A stretch of 64,000 nt of DNA from Colwellia_A sp047621305 (lineage in GTDB: Bacteria; Pseudomonadota; Gammaproteobacteria; Enterobacterales; Alteromonadaceae), in contig JBLHNB010000008.1 of the NCBI GenBank assembly GCA_047621305.1, positions 1-64,000 of the forward strand, given 5' to 3'. Position 1 is the stretch's first letter. The number at the start of each line of letters is the position of its first letter. The translations under genes were made by a program, and so were the position numbers. The notes beneath the pieces were generated by a model. That model did no database searches, was not told the origin of the DNA, and saw nothing but the letters and a program-made list of their open reading frames with translations. Below are positions 46,011 to 54,035 of this stretch, one piece after another.

Positions 46011-46087
46011 CCTAGGAGTAGATTGAGAATAAATAAAACAAAAGGGACTTTGAACACAGATTCTATTGTAACTGTTTTCATATTCAT
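46011..46087 (-). pseudogene. Out-of-frame lipoprotein signal peptide of the MBL gene
   Basis: ATG at 46087 (or 46081) starts M-N-M-K-T-V-T-I-E-S, then a hydrophobic run V-P-F-V-L-F-I-L-N-L and the lipobox L-L-L-G-C-T-T. This frame continues to a TAA at about 45992-45914, overlapping the MBL frame, so the two pieces would fuse after a 1-base shift. Confidence 0.65.
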
Positions 46088-46778
46088 TAGTGTTCTCACT
46101 TGATCAGGAATACAGCTTAAAGTTGATTGTTTTTACGCCAACCTTCAATATAAACTGTGACAAAAAACTTCATTACTTGCAACTATAAATTATAGAAAAG
46201 GCAGTAAAATAAAGGGGTTTTAATCTCATTAACCAATAACAGCAGTGGCCTATTTGTCAATTTCTCCTCGCCTTTACTCAATAAAATTTTCAGTAAAAAT
46301 AATACTTATCAGCTAGATCATCGTTGGCTAATTATTGAGTGATTATTTGATTATACTTGCAAATATTTGTCCAATTATTAATTATGATTAAAGTCCAGTC
46401 TAGGCTCCCAGTTGCCGTTTGTAACTCAAAATATAATGTCAGCTATTGGCTATTTGTTGACCCAAAGAATAATCAGCAGCTATCGTCAGCAAAGTTAAGG
46501 TTTTTAGCAGTATATTATTTTTCACTGTTCATTTATAAGTACCCAAGGATCACTTTTACCGCTTAGTTATCTTTATTGCCTAGCGGTTTAACAAGGTTTT
46601 TTTGCGATTTATTCACTATTCCTGACGTGAAATTTAAATTCCTTTATCCCTATTTAGCAAATAATCGAACAAAAATTATTACTATATTTGATTACACACG
46701 GTTGTGTGTATGAGCAATAAATTAAGGCAGATACTTTATTCTCTAATTGGTATAGCCGCCTCGAAATCATACAACGAG
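46088..46778. other. 691-bp intergenic region between nuoN and the MBL gene
   Basis: No gene was recognised. A small ACACAC-GGTT-GTGTGT hairpin lies near 46694-46709 and could end nuo transcripts, although there is no T-run. The MBL promoter should be in the first 150 bp. Confidence 0.35.
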
Positions 46779-48224
46779 CTAAACAATAAATTGCCCAATA
46801 AGATCGGGAAATATACCAAAAACAATGCCTGAGAGTATAAAAACACTGATCAACAACTGTTCCGACATTGTGTAGGTAAAGGTTTTTTGTTCACCGTTAT
46901 TCGTACTAAACAAGGTAAAAATAAGCCGTAGATAATAAGTCAGTGCAATGCCACTTCCTATGATCAGTGCTGTAATTAACCACCACAGTTGCCCCATAGT
47001 TGCATGCGATAAAATATAGAATTTACCAATAAATCCCATCGTCAAAGGAATACCGGCAAAACTAAGTACCGCGACTATGGTGAGTAAAGCTAACGCCCTA
47101 TTTCGCCAAAATAGCCCCTGCAAGGAATCAATAGTCAATTGCACATCGGTTTCACTTTTTCCTTTCGCCTGATGCTCACAAATTACAATAACGGTGAATA
47201 TAGACAGGCTGGCTAAGATATATGCTGCTAGATAGAACTGAGCACTTTGCCAAGCAAAAGCCATATTTTGTTGAGTACTGACTAATAAAACAATAAGTAA
47301 GTAGCCCATATGGGCGATCGATGAATAGGCTAATAAGCGCTTAAGATTGTCTTGTTTTAACGCCAAGGTATTACCTACTAATATCGATAAAATGGCAAGT
47401 AAGCTAATTAATTGAATAAGGTTTTCACTGATAAAATAATGCTGGCTAAACAGGCATTTCATCAAAACCACAAACATTGCTACTTTAGATACGGTTGCCA
47501 TCAACAAAGTAATAGGCGTCGGCGCGCCCTGATAAACATCAGGTGTCCAAAAATGAAAAGGTACCAGTGACAATTTAAAAGCAATGCCCACTAAAAATAA
47601 CAGCATACCCACAGCGTAAAATGCACTGCGTTGTAAAGCTGAAATATCGGTTTCAGGTGTAAAGCTCAATTGTCCTGTTTGACTGTATAATAAGGCAATA
47701 CCAAGCAACATAATACTTGAAGCTGTAGCACTTAATATTAAATATTTAAAACCCGTTTCAACTGCATGTTTACTTTCACGAATATACCCAACTAAGCCGA
47801 CAAAACTTATACTGACCACCTCAAAACCTAAAAATAAGCTCGCATAGTGGTCACTAGTAACTAATACGCCTGCGCCCAAAACGACGAGAAGCAATAAGAC
47901 ATAATATTCATCATGAACTTCAATATGTGTTTTTAAAAACTTAGTGCTCAATTGCGTAACAACCAGCGCAGAAAAACAGACCAACATAAAAGTAAACACA
48001 CTATAACTATCAACTTTTAGTAATATAGTTACTGTAGTAGGTGTAATAGTTAATAAATTAACACTTAGTAGCAACGCAAAAATGAGCACCACTTTGGTAA
48101 ACAACGCAATCATATGCTGTGAGCGTTGCCAAGCAATAAGTAACAAGGATAAAACAGTGCCAAAGGCAATAAGCAGTTGTGGCATGATTGCCAGTAAGGC
48201 ATCAACTCCTATCATATTATTCAT
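46779..48224 (-). CDS. nuoN: NADH-quinone oxidoreductase subunit N
   Basis: Antiporter-like membrane subunit of complex I (481 residues, about 14 helices) and last gene of the operon. The proton-channel Lys/Glu regions are visible, including F-K-L-S-L-V-P-F-H-F-W-T-P-D-V-Y-Q-G-A-P (the helix 7-8 region with the conserved Lys) and L-L-A-Y-S-S-I-A-H-M-G-Y. The start overlaps the nuoM stop by 4 bp (ATGA). Confidence 0.95.
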   Translation of the reverse strand: MNNMIGVDALLAIMPQLLIAFGTVLSLLLIAWQRSQHMIALFTKVVLIFALLLSVNLLTITPTTVTILLKVDSYSVFTFMLVCFSALVVTQLSTKFLKTHIEVHDEYYVLLLLVVLGAGVLVTSDHYASLFLGFEVVSISFVGLVGYIRESKHAVETGFKYLILSATASSIMLLGIALLYSQTGQLSFTPETDISALQRSAFYAVGMLLFLVGIAFKLSLVPFHFWTPDVYQGAPTPITLLMATVSKVAMFVVLMKCLFSQHYFISENLIQLISLLAILSILVGNTLALKQDNLKRLLAYSSIAHMGYLLIVLLVSTQQNMAFAWQSAQFYLAAYILASLSIFTVIVICEHQAKGKSETDVQLTIDSLQGLFWRNRALALLTIVAVLSFAGIPLTMGFIGKFYILSHATMGQLWWLITALIIGSGIALTYYLRLIFTLFSTNNGEQKTFTYTMSEQLLISVFILSGIVFGIFPDLIGQFIV

Positions 48225-49660
48225 AGTGATGGTGCTCCTATAACATACTGTAATAACAGGTTAGGATATAAACCAATGATGAGTAACATCAGTAATAAAC
48301 TCCCCGTGATCATTAACTCTCGCCCTGATAAATCAGTAATGTCTTTAGTGGCTGCGCCCTGAAAACTACTTTGAAATAACACCATGCCGTAAATAGCCGA
48401 GCCGATAAGTCCCAGCGCAGCCAATATCACCAGTACAGGATAATGTTGATACGCGCCAACCAAACTCATAAATTCACCAATAAAATTGGCTAATCCTGGT
48501 AAGCCAAACGCTGCGCCTGCAAAAGCCAATGCAAATCCGCCCATACGAGGCGCACTTTGCCAAAAACCGCCCATGTCCTTAAGGTTTCGAGAATGAATGC
48601 GGTTATATATCATGCCCGCTAAGGAAAATAATGCTGCGCTGCTTAAGCCATGAGCAACCATAGTGACAATAGCGCCTTGATAGGCAACCGTATTAAAGGC
48701 AAATAACGCTAACATCACAAAACCCATGTGGCTAATACTGCTATAAGCAACTAAACGTTTAATATCTGTTTGCGCAAAAGCCATTTTTGCGCCGTATAAA
48801 ATACTTACTACGGCCAAAATACCTGCGATAGGTGCAAAGTTTTGGCTCGCTTGTGGAAACAACACAATAACAAAGCGGATCAAACCATAAGCACCCGTTT
48901 TTAATAAAACACCTGCCAATAAAACACTACCAGCGGTTGGCGCTTGTGTATGCGCATCAGGTAACCAACTGTGTACGGGTACACTCGGTAACTTCACTGC
49001 AAATGCAATAAAAAAGCCCAACATCAAGTAACTTGCTAAATCCAGTGGAATAGCAAGTTGCAACCAATCTTGATAATAGAAGCTTAATGCACCTGTTTGT
49101 TGTTGATGAAAATAGGCAGTGGCAATAATGGCAACTAGCATTAATAAGCTACTAACTTGGGTAAAAATAAAAAATTTAATGGCCGCAAAATGTCTATTCT
49201 CATGACCCCAAATAGCAATAATGGCAGTCATTGGCAGTAGCATTACTTCCCAAAAGAAGAAAAATAGAAATAAGTCAACAGCACTAAAAACGCCAATAAT
49301 ACCGGCAATACTCGCGATTAAATTAAAATAGTAAAAGCCCTGTTTTTCTTGAATCTCTTGCCATGAGACCAATACACAGAGTATTGCCAAGAAAAAAGTT
49401 AATATAATTAAAGTGATGCTTAAATAATCAAGTGCCAATGAATACTCAATATTTAACGATGAAATCCAAGGTAAGCGCACAAGTAACTGCAGTTCATCAA
49501 AGTTTAATGAACTGGTGGTGATAGAAAATGCAAAGAATAACGCCACAACAATAAATGAAGTTAATGCTATCCACCGAGCGCTGTTTTGTTTAAGTCCTTC
49601 CGCGTACCAAGCAATACATGCACACATAAGCAAACCAAAAATAACGATTGTTAACATCAT
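48221..49660 (-). CDS. nuoM: NADH-quinone oxidoreductase subunit M
   Basis: Antiporter-like subunit of complex I, 479 residues. Hallmarks are F-F-F-W-E-V-M-L-L-P (the conserved Glu of helix 5), K-L-P-S-V-P-V-H-S-W-L-P-D-A-H-T-Q-A-P and R-L-V-A-Y-S-S-I-S-H-M-G-F. The frame is open to 49774, but the start M-M-L-T-I-V at 49660 overlaps the nuoL stop as ATGA and gives the normal length. The upstream extension is encoded by the nuoL C-terminus. Confidence 0.94.
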   Translation of the reverse strand: MMLTIVIFGLLMCACIAWYAEGLKQNSARWIALTSFIVVALFFAFSITTSSLNFDELQLLVRLPWISSLNIEYSLALDYLSITLIILTFFLAILCVLVSWQEIQEKQGFYYFNLIASIAGIIGVFSAVDLFLFFFFWEVMLLPMTAIIAIWGHENRHFAAIKFFIFTQVSSLLMLVAIIATAYFHQQQTGALSFYYQDWLQLAIPLDLASYLMLGFFIAFAVKLPSVPVHSWLPDAHTQAPTAGSVLLAGVLLKTGAYGLIRFVIVLFPQASQNFAPIAGILAVVSILYGAKMAFAQTDIKRLVAYSSISHMGFVMLALFAFNTVAYQGAIVTMVAHGLSSAALFSLAGMIYNRIHSRNLKDMGGFWQSAPRMGGFALAFAGAAFGLPGLANFIGEFMSLVGAYQHYPVLVILAALGLIGSAIYGMVLFQSSFQGAATKDITDLSGRELMITGSLLLMLLIIGLYPNLLLQYVIGAPSL

Positions 49661-51519
49661 AAGGTAACGACTCCAACCAAGCAGATTATGGCTAATCCAA
49701 ATGCTGCAGCGTACCAACGTAAACTGCCATTTTGACTCACCGATAGTGTGTCGCGCCATAACCTTACATACCAAGCGTTAAGCATTATGACTTGGTCGAT
49801 AATATCTCGGCGATTTAGCTTAGCAATGAAACAGTAGGGTTTTATCAACAACCATTGATAGAGGGTATCAAATCCCAAACCACTACGTAGAAATCGGCTT
49901 AACCTGTTTTCGTTAGCGCTAATGCTGGTATTATCAACAGCGCGGTAACGCGCAAAATAAAACCATGAAAATGCAATACCGACAAAAGGTGTAATTATGG
50001 CAACACTGTGCAGCCAATTCGGTTCATTAACATTTACTACTGTCATTGAAACCTCGCTAAATACGGCTTTTAAATCGATTGAAATTAGTCCGCCAAATAA
50101 TGACAATACAGCCAAAATCAGTAGTGACAATCGTAATAATTTACTTTTTTCGATATGTAATTGCGTTTCAAAGCGTTGTTTACCCAAAAAGGCTAAGAAG
50201 AAAAGTCGACAACTATAAATTGAGGTGAGCAGCGCGCCAATAATTGCACACCACCATAAACTGGGTCCCGCCGTAGGAGAAGACCACAGCTCAGCTATAA
50301 TGGCTTCTTTTGAGAAGAACCCTGAAGTACCGGGCAATGCCATTAAACAAATCAAACCTATAATAAATAAGGTACTTTCAACGGGCAGTTTTTTTAATAA
50401 ACCGCCCATCTTAAATAAATTTTGTTGATGATGAAGCGCTAAAATAACAGCACCTGCCGTTAAAAATAATAGCGCTTTAAAGAAGGCATGCGTCATTAAA
50501 TGAAACACGCCCGCTGACCATGCGCCAGCGCCAAGTGCTAACATCATATAGCCAATTTGACTCATGGTTGAATAAGCTAATACCCGTTTAATATCTGTTT
50601 GCACTAACGCCGCTAAACCCGCCAGTAATAACGTCGATGCTCCAACCCAAGCAACATATTGCATTACCTCTGGCGCAAGTAAAAACACGCCATGCATACG
50701 AGCAATTAAATAGACCCCTGCCGTGACCATAGTTGCCGCATGAATTAACGCACTCACCGGTGTTGGCCCAGCCATAGCATCAGGCAGCCAAGTTTGCAGT
50801 GGCAATTGTGCAGATTTTCCAACCGCGCCACCTAACAATAATAGAGCGACCCAATAAGCATCATCACTACCCATTTGCCACGTTGTTTGCGCGGCTTGAG
50901 TCACATCAACAATATTTAATTGCCCTAGGGACTTAAATAACATAAATAAAGCAATCGCCATGGCGGTATCACCAATACGCGTAACAATAAAAGCTTTGCG
51001 CGCTGCCAATACATTGTCTTTTTCTTGGTACCAAAAACCGATCAGTAAAAAGCTACATAAACCCACACCTTCCCAGCCTAAATAAAGTAGTACTAAATTA
51101 TCCGCTAAAACCAAAATTACCATCGCAACAATAAACAAGTTCATATAAGCCATGAAGCGGCTAAAGTTCTGATCACTTTTCATATAAACAGCAGCAAATA
51201 AATGTATTAGAAAACCAATACCGGTAACCACACAAATCATTACACTCGATAATGCATCAAGATAAAAAGCGAAATTAACCTCTGCGGTGCCAGTACTTGT
51301 TGTTAACGAGAACCAAGACCACAACTTAGCTGTGATCACATCAGCATCACTTTGAGATAATTGATAAACCAATACGCCACTTGAAATAGCGCTGAGCGCC
51401 ATCGCACCCACACTCAGTATTGAAGCTTGTTGCCAGGACAAACGCTTCGCTAAAGTAATAAGTAATAAAAAGCTCACCAAAGGATAAAAAGGTAAAGCGC
51501 CTAACATGATTGTTGACAT
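49657..51519 (-). CDS. nuoL: NADH-quinone oxidoreductase subunit L
   Basis: Largest antiporter-like subunit (620 residues), at the tip of the membrane arm, with the long lateral helix. Hallmarks are L-Y-L-G-W-E-G-V-G-L-C-S-F, S-A-Q-L-P-L-Q-T-W-L-P-D-A-M-A-G-P-T-P-V-S-A-L-I-H (spanning the conserved Lys region) and K-R-V-L-A-Y-S-T-M-S-Q-I-G-Y. It is coupled to nuoM by a 4-bp overlap. Only 6 bp separate it from nuoK. Confidence 0.95.
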   Translation of the reverse strand: MSTIMLGALPFYPLVSFLLLITLAKRLSWQQASILSVGAMALSAISSGVLVYQLSQSDADVITAKLWSWFSLTTSTGTAEVNFAFYLDALSSVMICVVTGIGFLIHLFAAVYMKSDQNFSRFMAYMNLFIVAMVILVLADNLVLLYLGWEGVGLCSFLLIGFWYQEKDNVLAARKAFIVTRIGDTAMAIALFMLFKSLGQLNIVDVTQAAQTTWQMGSDDAYWVALLLLGGAVGKSAQLPLQTWLPDAMAGPTPVSALIHAATMVTAGVYLIARMHGVFLLAPEVMQYVAWVGASTLLLAGLAALVQTDIKRVLAYSTMSQIGYMMLALGAGAWSAGVFHLMTHAFFKALLFLTAGAVILALHHQQNLFKMGGLLKKLPVESTLFIIGLICLMALPGTSGFFSKEAIIAELWSSPTAGPSLWWCAIIGALLTSIYSCRLFFLAFLGKQRFETQLHIEKSKLLRLSLLILAVLSLFGGLISIDLKAVFSEVSMTVVNVNEPNWLHSVAIITPFVGIAFSWFYFARYRAVDNTSISANENRLSRFLRSGLGFDTLYQWLLIKPYCFIAKLNRRDIIDQVIMLNAWYVRLWRDTLSVSQNGSLRWYAAAFGLAIICLVGVVTL

Positions 51520-51525
51520 AAGCTG

Positions 51526-51834
51526 TTACCCTCGCATTTCATTTAATACATCAATATCTAACGAACGATATCGACGCTGCATTCTAATAAATAACGCTAA
51601 ACCCACCGCAACCTCAGCCGCAGCTAAAGTTAGAATAAGAATAAACATCACCTGACCATCGGCTTGGCGCCACGCACTACCCGCACCAATAAATGCAACA
51701 CCCACCGCATTAAGCATCACCTCTAAACTCATCAACATGAACAAGGTATTTTTACGAGAAATAACGCCGAAAAAACCTATTGCAAACAAAATGCAGGACA
51801 AAAACAATACATGTTCTAATGGAATATGTGTCAT
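51526..51834 (-). CDS. nuoK: NADH-quinone oxidoreductase subunit K
   Basis: A 102-residue, three-helix membrane subunit. The conserved glutamates are in M-S-L-E-V-M-L-N-A (helix 2) and A-A-A-E-V-A-V-G-L-A-L (helix 3). It has the same length as E. coli NuoK (100). The start overlaps the nuoJ stop by 4 bp. Confidence 0.95.
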   Translation of the reverse strand: MTHIPLEHVLFLSCILFAIGFFGVISRKNTLFMLMSLEVMLNAVGVAFIGAGSAWRQADGQVMFILILTLAAAEVAVGLALFIRMQRRYRSLDIDVLNEMRG

Positions 51835-52361
51835 AAGTGCGTCCCTCTGCTATCAGGTTTAGCATAGTGATAACCTGCAAGTAATCCGGCTAATAATAGA
51901 AAAGAAGCAATTTCAACCGCTAATAAATAAGGACCATAAAGCAGCATACCCACTTGTTTGGAGCTAACAACATTGGCCGTAAGCTGCTGTTGTAATTGTG
52001 CGTTATCAATTGTCCATAATAATTCAACAAGTAATGTCATCGCCAAAATCATAGGGCCAACCCAAAAAGAGAAGCCTCTACTGTGTGGTGCATGTTTAGT
52101 TTCATCTTCGGCTAAACCGAACATCATCACCGCAAAGACAAATAACACCAATATTGCCCCCGCATACACGATGACTTCTAAGCCAGCTGCAAAAGGTGCG
52201 CCCATCAAATAAAAACACACGGCTACAGCAAGTAATGAAACCACTAAATATAGCAAGGCGTGTACGGTGTTTTTTCCAGTAACCACTTTAAGGCTGCCGA
52301 TAATGGCAACCGCAGCCGCTAAATAAAATAAGGTTTCTATGGATATGAAATTAGCCAACAT
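51831..52361 (-). CDS. nuoJ: NADH-quinone oxidoreductase subunit J
   Basis: A 176-residue, five-helix subunit. The typical V-I-V-Y-A-G-A-I-L-V-L-F-V-F-A-V-M-M (helix 3 with the pi-bulge) is present. The start is preceded by a good AAAGGAGAGGG ribosome site. A 45-codon ORF runs from the nuoI stop across its start (see 52351-52488). Confidence 0.95.
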   Translation of the reverse strand: MLANFISIETLFYLAAAVAIIGSLKVVTGKNTVHALLYLVVSLLAVAVCFYLMGAPFAAGLEVIVYAGAILVLFVFAVMMFGLAEDETKHAPHSRGFSFWVGPMILAMTLLVELLWTIDNAQLQQQLTANVVSSKQVGMLLYGPYLLAVEIASFLLLAGLLAGYHYAKPDSRGTHL

Positions 52362-52488
52362 TACCCTCTCCTTTAATTACAAAACTCAACCAGCTGCTTT
52401 TCTTTATTGTTGGTATTCTGTGGCTTTTTTGTATTACTTTTAATCGCTGTAATACCTGTAATTCCCGTATAGTTGAGACAAAAATCAT
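52351..52488 (-). CDS. Possible 45-residue basic protein between nuoI and nuoJ
   Basis: ATG at 52488 overlaps the nuoI stop as ATGA. The frame stays open through the whole 123-bp gap and stops (TAA) 11 bp inside nuoJ. The product is basic, with I-R-E-L-Q-V-L-Q-R-L-K, then K-K-S-S-W-L-S-F-V-I-K-G-E-G. No family was recognised. It may be a real coupled mini-gene, an upstream ORF that keeps ribosomes moving to nuoJ, or chance. No independent ribosome site is visible beyond coupling. Confidence 0.3.
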   Translation of the reverse strand: MIFVSTIRELQVLQRLKVIQKSHRIPTIKKSSWLSFVIKGEGNVG

Positions 52489-53012
52489 GGCATTAATCCT
52501 TTAATATCAATAGGTGGCTTTTCTTGGTCTCCTTGACCTTTTCCTTTGCCTTTTATGGCAATACCCGATTGCTTATAAAAACTATAATCAGGGTATTTTC
52601 CTGGACCATTGATCGTTAAATGTTCTTTTTCATAAACAAGATTTTGACGCTCATATTCGGCAAGTTCCACATCAGGTGTTAATTGAATTGCATAGGTAGG
52701 ACAGGCTTCTTCACAGAATCCACATAAAATACAACGCGAAAAATTTATTCGAAAAAAATCGGCACGTTTACGGCCATCGTCATCAATGGTCTGCTGTAAA
52801 GAAATACAATCAACAGGACAAGCAACCGCGCATAAATTACAAGCCACGCAACGTTCTTCGCCATCAGGGTCTCGGGTTAACACAATTCGACCACGATACC
52901 TTGGTGCCAAATAAGGTTTTTGCTCGGGATATTGCACCGTATCGGCTTTAGTAAAGGTATGTTTTAAAACCAACCACATAGTACGTAACTGACTAAATAT
53001 ATGATTAAACAT
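52485..53012 (-). CDS. nuoI: NADH-quinone oxidoreductase subunit I (two 4Fe-4S clusters)
   Basis: Peripheral-arm subunit that carries clusters N6a and N6b. It has two ferredoxin motifs, C-V-A-C-N-L-C-A-V-A-C-P and C-I-L-C-G-F-C-E-E-A-C-P, in a 175-residue protein. A Gly/Lys-rich C-terminal tail (G-K-G-K-G-Q-G-D-Q-E-K) extends past the core. An AGAGG-type site precedes the ATG. Confidence 0.95.
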   Translation of the reverse strand: MFNHIFSQLRTMWLVLKHTFTKADTVQYPEQKPYLAPRYRGRIVLTRDPDGEERCVACNLCAVACPVDCISLQQTIDDDGRKRADFFRINFSRCILCGFCEEACPTYAIQLTPDVELAEYERQNLVYEKEHLTINGPGKYPDYSFYKQSGIAIKGKGKGQGDQEKPPIDIKGLMP

Positions 53013-53060
53013 AACCTCTCCCTAAAGATTTACCGTTATAAAATGGTTTTTTAAAACTCA

Positions 53061-54035
53061 TTACAGTACCCCACTAAGTTTTAGCGCCGCGGTTACTAAT
53101 AAATTAAGCAGGGCAAGGGGTAACATCGCTTTCCAACCAAAGGCTAATAACTGATCAAAACGAGGTCTAGGTAAGGAAGTGCGTAATAAAATAAAAAACA
53201 TCACAAAAAAGAGTATTTTAAAGATAAACCAAACTAAAGGAGGCAACCATGTATCCAGTGGTGCGGGCATTAACCAACCGCCAAAAAATAAAACCACTGA
53301 CATTGCCGAAATTAAGGTAACACTGAGATACTCACCTAAAAAGAATAGAGCAAACTTCAACCCTGAGTACTCAGTATGAAAGCCTGCCGTTAATTCCGTT
53401 TCCGCTTCTGGTAAATCAAAAGGTAGTCGGTGGCTTTCAGCAATACCTGCCACTAGAAAAATGAAAAAACCTACGAATTGGCTTTGAATAAGCCAACCAT
53501 CGGTTTGTGCTAGGACGATTTCTCTTAAATTAAATGTTCCAGTGAGCAGCACAACGCCCATCACGGAAAGTCCCATAAATACTTCGTAACTTACTGTTTG
53601 CGCCGCCGCTCGCATACCACCTAACATGGCATACTTAGAATTAGATGCCCAACCAGCCAAGACCACACTATAAACAGCTAAAGAGGCCATCGCTAAGAAA
53701 AACAAAATACCAATATTAAGATCTGAAACACCGATAGTCGGTGAAAAAGGCACAATGGCAAAACTCATCAGTACACAAACAGCACCGATGATCGGAGCAA
53801 GAACAAAAACACGTTTGTCACTAAAAGGTGGTATCCAATCTTCTTTTCCTAAGATTTTTAATAGATCAGCCAGTGATTGCAGCATGCCAAACGGCCCAAC
53901 TCGGTTTGGCCCATGTCGGTCTTGCCAGATACCAATCATCCGACGTTCAACCCAAACAAGCGTCGCGGCGATGGGGATCAGCAGTGAAATCATAATAGTA
54001 ATTTCTAATATTTTCCAAATTTGCTCAGACATCAT
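53061..54035 (-). CDS. nuoH: NADH-quinone oxidoreductase subunit H
   Basis: Eight-helix membrane subunit forming much of the quinone-binding site with NuoB and NuoD. Hallmarks are V-E-R-R-M-I-G-I-W-Q-D-R-H-G-P-N-R-V-G-P (loop 1), S-H-R-L-P-F-D-L-P-E-A-E and G-F-H-T-E-Y-S-G. The frame begins with a TTG at 54038, but ATG at 54035 (or 54032), 5-8 bases after GGAGG, is more likely. It overlaps nuoG by 11 bp. Confidence 0.94.
   Translation of the reverse strand: MMSEQIWKILEITIMISLLIPIAATLVWVERRMIGIWQDRHGPNRVGPFGMLQSLADLLKILGKEDWIPPFSDKRVFVLAPIIGAVCVLMSFAIVPFSPTIGVSDLNIGILFFLAMASLAVYSVVLAGWASNSKYAMLGGMRAAAQTVSYEVFMGLSVMGVVLLTGTFNLREIVLAQTDGWLIQSQFVGFFIFLVAGIAESHRLPFDLPEAETELTAGFHTEYSGLKFALFFLGEYLSVTLISAMSVVLFFGGWLMPAPLDTWLPPLVWFIFKILFFVMFFILLRTSLPRPRFDQLLAFGWKAMLPLALLNLLVTAALKLSGVL

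Noticed and set aside
46357..46566. Open frame of 69 codons in the nuoN-MBL gap
   Set aside because: No ribosome site, no family-like composition, and AT-rich low-complexity sequence. Treated as non-coding.
53013..53060. Possible mini-gene between nuoI and nuoH
   Set aside because: The gap is only 48 bp and holds the nuoI ribosome site. No coupled ORF is seen.
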